Under the pieces are notes generated by a model. It was not told the origin of the DNA. It was given only the letters and a program-made list of their open reading frames with translations, and did no database searches. This document shows positions 1 to 6,662 of a stretch of DNA of 10,214 nucleotides, in pieces. Source of the stretch: Dehalococcoidales bacterium (GTDB taxonomy: Bacteria; Chloroflexota; Dehalococcoidia; Dehalococcoidales; UBA5627); assembly GCA_012520835.1 (NCBI GenBank), contig JAAYNN010000116.1:1-10214 (forward strand), written 5' to 3'. Each line of letters begins with the position of its first letter. Position 1 is the stretch's first letter. The translations under genes and the position numbers were made by a program.

Positions 1-143
1 CCGTATCTCCCCAACCCGAAGGAAATGATAAAAAATAATATCAGCAATATAAAAAGTGATAGTGTTATTGTCGGCGTCTTTTTCCAGAAAGAAACCGGAT
101 TTTTAGTACTCTCTAGGCATTTTGTATCTGTTTTAGTGGTCAT
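1..143 (-). CDS. FecCD/BtuC-family ABC transporter permease, N-terminal fragment
   Basis: This is an open frame on the minus strand, starting with ATG at 143 and running off the left edge; 47 codons are visible. The peptide has a polar N-terminus rich in Lys and Thr (about residues 1-28). It is followed by a hydrophobic segment (about 29-43, LSLFILLILFFIISF) and then GLGRY. A first membrane helix ending in a G-R-Y motif is typical of FecCD/BtuC permeases for siderophore, haem, cobalamin or MolB-type oxyanion uptake. The gene begins 35 bases after the stop of the substrate-binding protein on the same strand, the usual binding protein-permease-ATPase order. No strong Shine-Dalgarno is visible, only a weak AAAG about 9 bases upstream, so translation may be partly coupled. 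The fragment is short, so the family call rests on one helix plus context. Confidence 0.75.
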   Translation of the reverse strand, partial: MTTKTDTKCLESTKNPVSFWKKTPTITLSLFILLILFFIISFGLGRY

Positions 144-178
144 ATTATCTGTCTTTAATAATATTTAACCTGGCAATG

Positions 179-1360
179 TTAAGATGTATTGATTGTATTA
201 GCCATCAATGCAGTATAATCAGCATCCGTTAAGTTATAGTGATAAAAATCCAGATAGAATTCCTGTACTTTTGCCTTTAAGTCAAGGTCTGTGCACTGTT
301 CGGGATAGAGTGTTTGAATCATCCAGTAAATGCCGACGATTTCGTTCATGCCGGGAGGACCGTCGAACCACGAGAAGGGATTGTTAGGCCTTAAGTAAAC
401 GCGTCCGTCTTTAACTGCCTGTATATTTGCCCAGACGGGATCAGACAGTATCTGATCATAGAGGGTAGCATCGGCGGCTCTGCCAATGATGATGATATCC
501 GGATTCCAGATAAGTATTTGCTCCATGGAAACCGAGGTCATCCCGTACCCGGTCTGGTCTTCGACAACAGCGACATTAGAACCGCCGCAAAAATCTATCA
601 ACTCGGTGTGTTGTGAGCCGGACGGGTCGGTTCTCAGTCCGCCATCGCCTTCGGCATAATAAACCGTGACCTTGTCTTCATCGTTGATATTAGCTAATAC
701 GGAAGCCACATATTCAACTGCTTCGTCATAGTAATCGACCAGCTTCTGGGCCTGTTCTTCGGCACCGAGGATTACTCCCATCTTACGGATAGATTCAGGC
801 ATGGTATCATAGGTATCGAAAACGTTGACGCTTACCACAGGAATGCTGCCGAATTTACTCTGTCTTTCCTCAACGGTAGCTGCATCGCTGGCTAATATCA
901 AATCGGGTTCCAGAGATATAAAAGTCTCGTAGTTGCCTGTACTTTTACCAAACCAGCCTCCCACAACCGGCAGGTCGGCATATTGCGTATCAAAATATTC
1001 TGCCCCCGGACTACTGTTGGGGAGGAAACACCAGCCTCCTAATTTTTCCGGTGCCAGCATATAGGTAAGTATACATTCGACCGGTCCGCAGCAGAGCACC
1101 TTGTTGATTGTTGCCGGGATTACTACAGTCCTGCCGGCATCGTCTATTATTGTTCTGGTGGCAGGTTGGCCGCTGATTATTTCAGTTATTGTCTCGGTTA
1201 CTGTCGAGATATCGGTAATTGTAGTGGTCTGCGTGGTTGTTTTAGTTGTGGTGTTTGTTACCGTAGTTGTCTGTGCTTCCTTACATCCGGATAGTGAAAA
1301 AAGTAGTGAAGCGGAGATAACCACAGTAAAAAGGATGGCGCTTGTTTTCTTTAGCTTCAC
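179..1360 (-). CDS. ABC transporter substrate-binding lipoprotein (iron-complex / TroA-like type)
   Basis: This is a 393-residue lipoprotein that captures a metal chelate or oxyanion outside the membrane and delivers it to the FecCD-type permease encoded next. Residues 1-25 form a signal peptide with lipobox L-S-G-C; Cys26 would be lipidated. Residues 31-58 are a Thr-rich low-complexity tether. The periplasmic-binding domain (Peripla_BP_2, two lobes) runs from about 68 to the end, opening with IIDDAGRTVVIP and including the lobe motif SLEPDLILAS (149-158). The stretch around 327-341 (N-P-F-S-W-F-D-G-P-P-G) resembles the MolA/HemV-like branch. The start is GTG at 1358-1360, supported by an AGGAGGTT site upstream and by the signal peptide beginning there. 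The cargo cannot be settled from sequence: ferric chelate, haem, corrinoid, molybdate or tungstate are all possible. Its placement opposite a NiFe/FeS-rich operon is suggestive only. Confidence 0.93.
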   Translation of the reverse strand: MKLKKTSAILFTVVISASLLFSLSGCKEAQTTTVTNTTTKTTTQTTTITDISTVTETITEIISGQPATRTIIDDAGRTVVIPATINKVLCCGPVECILTYMLAPEKLGGWCFLPNSSPGAEYFDTQYADLPVVGGWFGKSTGNYETFISLEPDLILASDAATVEERQSKFGSIPVVSVNVFDTYDTMPESIRKMGVILGAEEQAQKLVDYYDEAVEYVASVLANINDEDKVTVYYAEGDGGLRTDPSGSQHTELIDFCGGSNVAVVEDQTGYGMTSVSMEQILIWNPDIIIIGRAADATLYDQILSDPVWANIQAVKDGRVYLRPNNPFSWFDGPPGMNEIVGIYWMIQTLYPEQCTDLDLKAKVQEFYLDFYHYNLTDADYTALMANTINTS

Positions 1361-1368
1361 AGTTTCTG

Positions 1369-1376
1369 AACCTCCT
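1369..1376 (-). promoter_or_regulatory. Ribosome binding site fixing the GTG start of the binding-protein gene
   Basis: On the minus strand the sequence AGGAGGTT lies 8 bases upstream of GTG at 1360-1358. It is a near-perfect anti-16S match at normal spacing. It supports the GTG start in place of any later ATG. Confidence 0.85.
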
Positions 1377-1424
1377 GTATTCGTTTGTCTTTCATTGATG
1401 ATTTATTTTTTTTATGGTTTAGAG

Positions 1425-1440
1425 ATATCATAATTGATAT
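1425..1440. repeat. Inverted repeat 6-4-6, possible operator
   Basis: ATATCA and TGATAT are exact inverse complements separated by TAAT. The site lies about 65-80 bases upstream of the binding-protein start. The half-site orientation is opposite to the FNR/CRP consensus (TTGAT..ATCAA), so I do not assign a regulator. The tract is AT-rich, so a chance palindrome is quite possible. Confidence 0.3.
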
Positions 1441-1459
1441 AACGACATATTTTAAATAA

Positions 1460-1479
1460 GGCAATAACGTAGTATTGCC
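1460..1479 (-). other. RNA hairpin, 7-bp stem, in transporter leader
   Basis: GGCAATA and TATTGCC are perfect inverse complements around a 6-base loop, and the stem can be extended by a G-U and an A-U pair. The hairpin begins 14 bases after the stop of the 8-codon leader ORF. On the minus strand it is followed only by TTATTTAAAA, so the U-tract is weak. It could be an attenuator-like element or an operator rather than a strong intrinsic terminator. Confidence 0.4.
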
Positions 1480-1492
1480 CTGAATACAGCAG

Positions 1493-1519
1493 TTACCATT
1501 TAAAAAATGCAAGCGGCAT
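1493..1519 (-). CDS. Possible 8-codon leader peptide
   Basis: On the minus strand a strong Shine-Dalgarno (GGAGGG, 1530-1525) sits 5 bases before ATG at 1519. The ORF then reads MPLAFFKW and stops with TAA at 1495-1493. The start signal is at least as good as those of the real genes here, yet the ORF is only eight codons. It lies inside the predicted long leader of the transporter operon and just upstream of a 7-bp hairpin, the arrangement of a translation-sensing leader. There is no run of one regulatory amino acid, so the signal it might sense is unknown. It may equally be a chance ATG. Confidence 0.3.
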   Translation of the reverse strand: MPLAFFKW

Positions 1520-1541
1520 AAATACCCTCCTGAACATGCAC

Positions 1542-1569
1542 TTATAGAACTGTATTATACAGAATATAA
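1542..1569. repeat. Two-tier inverted repeat near transporter promoter
   Basis: The inner dyad CTGTA/TACAG (1550-1554 and 1558-1562, 3-base centre) is nested within an outer dyad TTATA/TATAA (1542-1546 and 1565-1569). It lies 33-60 bases downstream of the predicted transporter transcription start. It could fold as an RNA hairpin with an internal loop or act as a protein-binding site. Confidence 0.3.
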
Positions 1570-1583
1570 CGTACGCCTGTGAT

Positions 1584-1598
1584 GGTTTTTATTAAACC
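1584..1598 (-). other. Small hairpin at predicted 5' end of transporter mRNA
   Basis: On the minus strand GGTTT and AAACC flank a 5-base loop. It begins about 4 bases after the predicted transcription start, where a 5' stem can protect mRNA. The stem has only 5 pairs. Confidence 0.2.
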
Positions 1599-1608
1599 TT
1601 CGGACGAA

Positions 1609-1637
1609 ATATTAGCAACAATATAAAGATATGTCAA
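1609..1637 (-). promoter_or_regulatory. Sigma-70-type promoter for the ABC transporter operon
   Basis: The minus strand has TTGACA (1637-1632), a 17-base spacer, then TAATAT (1614-1609). A TG one base before the -10 makes an extended -10. The -35 matches consensus at all six positions and the -10 at four of six, with optimal spacing. Transcription would start near 1602 and run into the binding-protein gene. Confidence 0.7.
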
Positions 1638-1733
1638 GAGGGTCGGCCGTTTCTTTTAAAAATAATTTTTGTTTAATTGCTGAGGTATATTTTCGTTGTA
1701 CTCATTTGGCCTACAAGCAATGTATCAAAATAC

Positions 1734-1762
1734 TTGACGCCATTGAAATATTATTGTAATAT
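1734..1762 (+). promoter_or_regulatory. Sigma-70-type promoter for the hdr-mvh operon
   Basis: TTGACG (1734-1739), a 17-base spacer and TAATAT (1757-1762) form a well-spaced housekeeping-type promoter. The start would be near 1769, giving a leader of about 140 bases before hdrC. Its architecture matches the divergent transporter promoter, and the two -35 boxes are about 96 bases apart. Confidence 0.65.
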
Positions 1763-1763
1763 T
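1747..1763. repeat. Perfect palindrome overlapping the hdr-mvh -10 box
   Basis: AATATTA and TAATATT are exact inverse complements around TTG. The right arm contains the predicted -10 hexamer, so a bound repressor would block polymerase. All 14 arm bases are A or T, so information content is low and chance is a real alternative. Confidence 0.35.
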
Positions 1764-1769
1764 CTATGA

Positions 1770-1908
1770 TATTTTTATTCAGCCTGATGATAGTGCTTAT
1801 ATTTAATGTAGATTAAAAAATTAACATAATATCTTCCAGTACCACAAATAAGCTACACAGCGTTTAAAAACCTTAACCGGATAATAATTTTGCAACAGGG
1901 GGAGTTTA
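1770..1908 (+). other. 5' leader of the hdr-mvh operon
   Basis: This AT-rich tract lies between the predicted transcription start and hdrC. I see no convincing stem-loop, riboswitch or small ORF in it. It ends with the purine-rich ribosome site AGGGGGAG (1897-1904), 4 bases before the hdrC ATG. Confidence 0.4.
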
Positions 1909-2469
1909 ATGGGAAAAACTCAGTCTATGAATTTTGTAAAAGAGGTCAGTCAGGTCCTCGGCGGTGAAGGAGTCAATCTTTGTATGCAGTGCGGTACATG
2001 TACTGCATCGTGTCCGAGTGCACACATATGGGAGTACACTCCGTCGGAGATAATAGCCATGGTAAGGGCTGAGATGCGCGATGAAGTCCTTTCCAGCAGT
2101 TCAATGTGGTGTTGCCTTTCATGTTATTCCTGCACCGTTCGCTGCCCCAGAGATGTCGAACCGACAAACCTGTTCCATGCTCTTGAATCATTGGCGGTTA
2201 AGCATGGATATAAACCGAAAAATACCAGTACGCCGGTGATGTATAAGAACTTCGTTAAATCCATCAAAAAGAACGGCAGGGTCAGCGAGTTTCAGATGAT
2301 GATGGGCTATTATATGTCCACTAATCCCTTTGCGGCATTGGGCATGATATCCGTGGCGTGGAACCTGTTATCCCATGGCCGCATGCCGCTCTCCGCCAAA
2401 AAAATTAAGGGAAAGAAAGATCTTGATAAAATCATAAAAAAACTTAACGAAGTCAGAGGTGCCCAATGA
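1909..2469 (+). CDS. hdrC: Heterodisulfide reductase subunit C
   Basis: This is a 186-residue iron-sulfur subunit that carries electrons from HdrA to the catalytic HdrB in a cytoplasmic Hdr complex. It has two classical 4Fe-4S motifs: Cys25-x2-Cys28-x2-Cys31-x3-Cys35-Pro and Cys69-x2-Cys72-x2-Cys75-x3-Cys79-Pro. The helical region between them (W-E-Y-T-P-S-E-I-I) and the following V-E-P-T-N-L-F are typical of soluble HdrC. There are no membrane helices, so this is not the membrane HdrE/DsrM-linked form. The C-terminus (about 150-186) is Lys-rich. The ATG at 1909 follows AGGGGGAG. It is the first gene of the operon and overlaps hdrB by four bases (ATGA), implying coupled, near-stoichiometric translation. 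Length and motif spacing are normal for the family. Confidence 0.95.
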   Translation: MGKTQSMNFVKEVSQVLGGEGVNLCMQCGTCTASCPSAHIWEYTPSEIIAMVRAEMRDEVLSSSSMWCCLSCYSCTVRCPRDVEPTNLFHALESLAVKHGYKPKNTSTPVMYKNFVKSIKKNGRVSEFQMMMGYYMSTNPFAALGMISVAWNLLSHGRMPLSAKKIKGKKDLDKIIKKLNEVRGAQ

Positions 2470-3335
2470 AGAGCTATACGTATTTCCCCGGCTGTTCATC
2501 CGAAGCTACTGCGGTTGGATTGGATATATCAACCAGAGCTATTGCAGAAGTACTTGGAATGGAATTGAAGGAACTGGAAGATTGGAACTGTTGCGGTTCT
2601 ACTCCGTACGGTTCTCTGGATGAAACAGAATCGATTGTTATTGCCGCACGCAATTTGGCTCTGGCGGAAAAAACAGGGCTGGATCTGGTTACCCCCTGCA
2701 GTTCGTGTTTTGTAACATTGAACAAGGCCAGGATTCACATGATGGAAAAACCGCAATTGAAAGAGAAGGTCAATGCCGCTCTGTCAGCTGCTAACCTGGA
2801 ATATAAAGGAACTGTCAAAGTAAGGTTGTTAATCGAGGCACTGATGTCGGATATAACAACGAAGCAGATATCAGGCAAGGTTAAAAAACCCCTGAAGGGT
2901 TTGAAGGTCGCTCCTTATACCGGATGCCAGGAAGTGCGTCCCAGATTCGGATTCGACCATCCCGAAAATCCGGTTGCCTTAGATGATATTGTCACAGCCG
3001 TCGGTGCCGATGTGGTTCCGTATCCTTCCAAATGTAAATGCTGCGGCGGTTCCGCTGTAATTGCGGAGGAGGGGCTTACCCTGGAACTGATGTATAGATT
3101 ACTGGATGACGCTGCTAAAAATGGGGCCGAGTGCATAGTAACCCCCTGTCCGCTCTGCCAGATGAATCTGGATGCATATCAGGGGAAGGTAAACGCCAAA
3201 TATAACACCAAATTCAATTTGCCGGTGTTGTTTGTTACCCAGTTAATCGGTGTAGCCGTTGGATTGAAAGCAGACCAGCTGGGCTTGAAGAAAAATATTG
3301 TCAGCCCGAATAAAGTCCTGGCGAAATATCTGTAG
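2466..3335 (+). CDS. hdrB: Heterodisulfide reductase subunit B (disulfide-reducing subunit)
   Basis: This is a 289-residue catalytic subunit. In methanogens HdrB uses two noncubane [4Fe-4S] clusters to cleave CoM-S-S-CoB. Both CCG domains are intact: Cys10, Cys42-Cys43, Cys78-x2-Cys81, and Cys154, Cys192-Cys193, Cys228-x2-Cys231. The surrounding sequence (Y-F-P-G-C, W-N-C-C-G, T-P-C-S-S-C; then C-C-G-G, T-P-C-P-L-C) is typical. All ligands being present argues for an active thiol/disulfide site, not a degenerate electron-transfer relic. The true substrate is unknown: a bacterium would not be expected to use CoM/CoB, and no dedicated partner gene is in the window. The start overlaps the hdrC stop (ATGA), with GAGGT 5 bases upstream. 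It is followed 15 bases later by hdrA. Confidence 0.96.
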   Translation: MKSYTYFPGCSSEATAVGLDISTRAIAEVLGMELKELEDWNCCGSTPYGSLDETESIVIAARNLALAEKTGLDLVTPCSSCFVTLNKARIHMMEKPQLKEKVNAALSAANLEYKGTVKVRLLIEALMSDITTKQISGKVKKPLKGLKVAPYTGCQEVRPRFGFDHPENPVALDDIVTAVGADVVPYPSKCKCCGGSAVIAEEGLTLELMYRLLDDAAKNGAECIVTPCPLCQMNLDAYQGKVNAKYNTKFNLPVLFVTQLIGVAVGLKADQLGLKKNIVSPNKVLAKYL

Positions 3336-3350
3336 AAGGAGATTGGAACG

Positions 3351-6300
3351 ATGGAAGAAGTAAGAATCGGTGTTTATATATGCGACTGCGGCGCCAATAT
3401 TGCCGGAACCGTTGATACCAAGAAAGTAACCGAATATGCGCAGGGGCTGGATTCGGTCGTTGTAGCGCGCAATTATAAATATATGTGTTCTGACCCTGGT
3501 CAGAACCTGATAAAAGACGATATCAGGGAAAAGAAGCTCAACCGGGTAGTGGTTGCTTCGTGTTCTCCGAGGATGCATGAACCGACATTCCGCCGGGCTG
3601 TTCAGGATGCCGGAATCAATCAGTACTATTTCCAGATGGCAAATATCCGTGAACAATGTTCCTGGGTGCATGAGAATAAAGAGATGGCGACCGAGAAAGC
3701 CAAGGCGCTGGTAGAAGCAGCCGTGCATCGTGTTGTCTTCCACGAACCTTTGCAGACCAAGGAGGTTGCGGTTAATCCGAATGTCATGGTGGTCGGTGGC
3801 GGTATTGCCGGAATTCAGGCGGCGCTGGAAATCGCCGATGCCGGTAAAAAAGTATACCTGGTGGAAAAAGAACCCAGTATCGGCGGCCATATGGCAATGT
3901 TCGACAAAACCTTCCCCACCCTGGATTGTGCCGCCTGTATCCTGACACCGAAGATGACCACCGTTGGGCAACACCCCAATATCAATCTCTTAAGCTACAG
4001 CGAAGTCGAGGAAGTCTCCGGTTTCGTCGGAAATTTCAAAGCTAAGATAAAGAGAAAAGCGCGTTATGTGGATGAAACAAAATGTACCGGATGCGGTGAA
4101 TGCAGTAAAGTATGTCCGGTACACGTCGACAACGAATTCGATGTCGGTTTAAGCCAGCGCAGCGCCGCTTATATTCAATCCCCTTATGCCGTACCCAATA
4201 AAGCGGTTATCGATAAAAAGGGTAATTCGCCTTGCCGGGTAGCATGTCCTGCCGGGGTAAATGCCCATGCATATGTCGCTCTTATATCCCAGGGCAAGTT
4301 TAAGGAAGCGCTCGAAGTAGTTCGCAAGTCGATTCCTCTGGCTGGTGTAGTCGGCAGGGTTTGCTATCATCCCTGCGAAGGGGAATGCGAAAGAGCTACG
4401 GTAGATGAAGGGCTTACCATTCGCGACCTGAAGCGTTTTGTGGCCGATTACGAAATGAAAATCGGCAGAGAAAAGGCCGGTCCTGCCGAAATCACCAAAG
4501 AAGACAGGGTGGCGGTAGTAGGTTCCGGGCCCGCCGGACTTGCCTGCGCCTTTGATCTGATAAAGAAAGGATATCGCGTTACCGTATTCGAAAAGTCGGA
4601 AAAAGCCGGGGGTCTGATGCGCTACGGTATCCCCAATTTTAAATTACCGGAAAATATAGTCGATAACGAAATAGAATATATTAAAGAACTCGGAGTCGAG
4701 ATACAGACAGGCACTGCCGTAAAGGATATTGCTAGGCTCTTCAACCAGGGATACAAGGCGGTATTCTTAGGAACAGGCGCCGGAAAGAACCATAAACTGG
4801 GGATTCCGAACGAAGATAACCAAAACGTATTTCCTGCTCTCTCTTTCCTGTATAAAATCAATTCGGGAGATAAAATCTCGATTGGAGACAGGGTTATCGT
4901 TATCGGCGGAGGCAACATGGCGGTTGAATCGGCCAGGGCTGCATGGAGATTGGGGGCCAGGGATGTTACTGTGGTTTATAGGAAATCCGAGGCAGAAATT
5001 CCTGCCAGCGACAGCGAAGTAGAAGAGGCTCTAAACGAAGGCATTAAATTCAAATATTCGACTGCTGCCAATGAAATCATTGTCCGTGATGGCAAAGTCA
5101 GCGGTGTTAAATGTATAAGTGAAGAGAAAGGGCAGCAATCGGCTGAATTTGTACTCGATGCCGACAGCGTCATCAACGCCGTCGGGCAGGAAATCGATAA
5201 AACTGAACTGCCGGGTGAAATGGCTTATAGCGATTTGGGTTATCTGCAAGTCGATCCCATAACACTGGAAAGCAATATTTCAGGTGTCTTTGCCGGTGGT
5301 GAAAACGTTGCCGGACAACTGGATGTGATTGCATCGGTTGCTGCCGGAAAAGCCGCTGCCGAGAGCATCGGCAGGTATTTAAGCGGTGTTGATATGCGTG
5401 AAGGACGCTCGGACAATATGCCGCGGGTCAGTAATATTAAAAAGGATAAGGTAAAACCGAAATCCAGAGTTGCGATGCCTAAATTAGAACTTTCCAAGAG
5501 ACAGGGCAATTACCATGAAGTAGATCTCGGTTTTGATGAAAGCACTGCAATAGAAGAAGCCAAGCGCTGTTTAAACTGCGCTGTTTGTTCCGAGTGTATG
5601 TTATGCGAAAAGGCCTGTGAAGCCGATGCTATAAAACATGATATGAAGGAACAGACACTGGAGATCGAAATAGGTTCGATTATTGTTGCCACCGGATTCC
5701 AGCAGTTTGATCCTGAGGTCATGTATAACTACGGATATAACCGGTTTGATGATGTGTTAACCGGGCTTGAGTTTGAAAGGCTTTCGAACGCTTCCGGTCC
5801 GACCGACGGTGTCGTTATAAAGAAAAACGGTGAAAAACCGCAGAGTGTAGCTATATTGCACTGCGTCGGCAGCCGCGATGAGAATTACCATAAACATTGT
5901 TCGCGTGTTTGCTGTATGTATTCTTTGAAATACTCCCATCTATTGAGAGAAAAACTGCCGGATGCCGATATTTATCAGCTTTATATCGATATGCGCTGTC
6001 CCGGTTCGGGGTATGAAGAATTTTATCTCAGGCTGCAGGAAGAAGGCGTCAATTTTGTAAGAGGCCGCGCAGCTGAAGTAACCAATACTGCTGAGACACC
6101 CGAAGAACAGGGTAAGTTGATTGTTCTCTGTGAAGATACTCTGGTACGTAAAAAGATAAGACTGCCGGTCGATATGGTTATTTTAAGCTGTGCACTGGAA
6201 CCGAGTGAGGGTTCGGCGCAGATAGGGAAAGTATTATCGATAAGTAAAAAAGCAGACGGATTCTTCCTGGAGAAGCATCCCAAGCTTGACCCGGTCTCTA

Positions 6301-6662
6301 CGATGACCGATGGTATATTTATTGCCGGTTGCTGCCAGGGTCCCAAGGATATTCCCGATACGGTAGCTCAGGCTTCCGCTGCGGCGGCAAGAGCGCTGGC
6401 GATGATAAGCATGAATAAAGTGGAAATAGAGGCGGCCACGTCCGAAATCATAGATGAATTATGTTCCGGGTGCCGTATTTGTAATACGCTTTGTCCCTAT
6501 GGCGCCATCACTTTCAATGAAGCGAAGGGTATATCGGAAATAAATCAGGTTCTCTGCAAGGGATGCGGCGTATGCGTATCCGCCTGTCCCAGCAATGCCA
6601 TAAAGGGAAATCACTTTACTACCAAACAGCTGATAGCTGAAATTGAGGGGGTGTTAGCATGA
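3351..6662 (+). CDS. hdrA: HdrA with an inserted GltD/NfnB-like NAD(P)H oxidoreductase module
   Basis: This is a 1103-residue flavoprotein; ordinary HdrA has about 650. In order: the N-terminal HdrA domain (1-135) with conserved Cys11, Cys13, Cys46, Cys71 and Cys103; the FAD Rossmann motif VVGGGIAGIQ (147-156) and T-F-P-T-L-D-C (187-193); a 4Fe-4S motif at Cys245/248/251/255. HdrA is then interrupted at about 290 by a GltD-like module. This has Cys295, Cys299, Cys338, Cys342 and Cys346, a second FAD motif VGSGPAG (390-396), R-Y-G-I-P (424-428), an NAD(P) fold GGGNMAVESA (519-528) with Y-R-K-S (543-546), and F-A-G-G-E-N (647-652). HdrA resumes at Cys740-Cys756, with HCSRVCC (849-855) and two C-terminal 4Fe-4S motifs (Cys1038-1048 and Cys1069-1079). 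It is the electron-bifurcating hub; the insert predicts NAD(P)H as an extra partner. AAGGAG lies 9 bases before ATG. The reading frame is unbroken, so this is not an assembly join of two genes in different frames. Confidence 0.96.
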   Translation: MEEVRIGVYICDCGANIAGTVDTKKVTEYAQGLDSVVVARNYKYMCSDPGQNLIKDDIREKKLNRVVVASCSPRMHEPTFRRAVQDAGINQYYFQMANIREQCSWVHENKEMATEKAKALVEAAVHRVVFHEPLQTKEVAVNPNVMVVGGGIAGIQAALEIADAGKKVYLVEKEPSIGGHMAMFDKTFPTLDCAACILTPKMTTVGQHPNINLLSYSEVEEVSGFVGNFKAKIKRKARYVDETKCTGCGECSKVCPVHVDNEFDVGLSQRSAAYIQSPYAVPNKAVIDKKGNSPCRVACPAGVNAHAYVALISQGKFKEALEVVRKSIPLAGVVGRVCYHPCEGECERATVDEGLTIRDLKRFVADYEMKIGREKAGPAEITKEDRVAVVGSGPAGLACAFDLIKKGYRVTVFEKSEKAGGLMRYGIPNFKLPENIVDNEIEYIKELGVEIQTGTAVKDIARLFNQGYKAVFLGTGAGKNHKLGIPNEDNQNVFPALSFLYKINSGDKISIGDRVIVIGGGNMAVESARAAWRLGARDVTVVYRKSEAEIPASDSEVEEALNEGIKFKYSTAANEIIVRDGKVSGVKCISEEKGQQSAEFVLDADSVINAVGQEIDKTELPGEMAYSDLGYLQVDPITLESNISGVFAGGENVAGQLDVIASVAAGKAAAESIGRYLSGVDMREGRSDNMPRVSNIKKDKVKPKSRVAMPKLELSKRQGNYHEVDLGFDESTAIEEAKRCLNCAVCSECMLCEKACEADAIKHDMKEQTLEIEIGSIIVATGFQQFDPEVMYNYGYNRFDDVLTGLEFERLSNASGPTDGVVIKKNGEKPQSVAILHCVGSRDENYHKHCSRVCCMYSLKYSHLLREKLPDADIYQLYIDMRCPGSGYEEFYLRLQEEGVNFVRGRAAEVTNTAETPEEQGKLIVLCEDTLVRKKIRLPVDMVILSCALEPSEGSAQIGKVLSISKKADGFFLEKHPKLDPVSTMTDGIFIAGCCQGPKDIPDTVAQASAAAARALAMISMNKVEIEAATSEIIDELCSGCRICNTLCPYGAITFNEAKGISEINQVLCKGCGVCVSACPSNAIKGNHFTTKQLIAEIEGVLA

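Larger units (their letters stand above)
1361..1602 (-). other. Long 5' leader of the transporter operon
   Basis: If the promoter at 1609-1637 is used, the transporter mRNA carries a leader of roughly 240 bases before the GTG start. Reading along that RNA there are, in order: a small hairpin (1598-1584), a second dyad (1569-1542), a Shine-Dalgarno plus 8-codon ORF (1530-1493), a 7-bp hairpin (1479-1460) and an inverted repeat (1440-1425). The tract then becomes A-rich before the true ribosome site. I looked for the landmarks of the cobalamin riboswitch and other common metal riboswitches and did not recognise any. A second, weaker promoter nearer the gene (TTGCCT, 17 bases, TATATC) is possible and would shorten the leader. 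Confidence 0.45.

Noticed and set aside
1101..1433. 110-codon plus-strand frame opposite the start of the binding-protein gene
   Set aside because: Its Val/Ile-rich run is simply the reverse complement of the Thr-rich linker; no ribosome site supports it.
1361..1602. Cobalamin or molybdenum-cofactor riboswitch in the transporter leader
   Set aside because: I looked for the conserved boxes and GC-rich paired elements of these classes and found none; the stems present are short and AT-rich.
3243..3974. 243-codon open frame on the minus strand opposite the hdrB 3' end and hdrA 5' end
   Set aside because: It spans two well-supported genes on the other strand, has a His/Phe/Arg-rich composition typical of antisense shadows and shows no recognisable domain.
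3351..6662. hdrA being two genes wrongly joined, an HdrA and a separate GltD
   Set aside because: The frame is continuous and HdrA motifs occur both before and after the GltD motifs, so it is an internal insertion rather than an end-to-end fusion or read-through.
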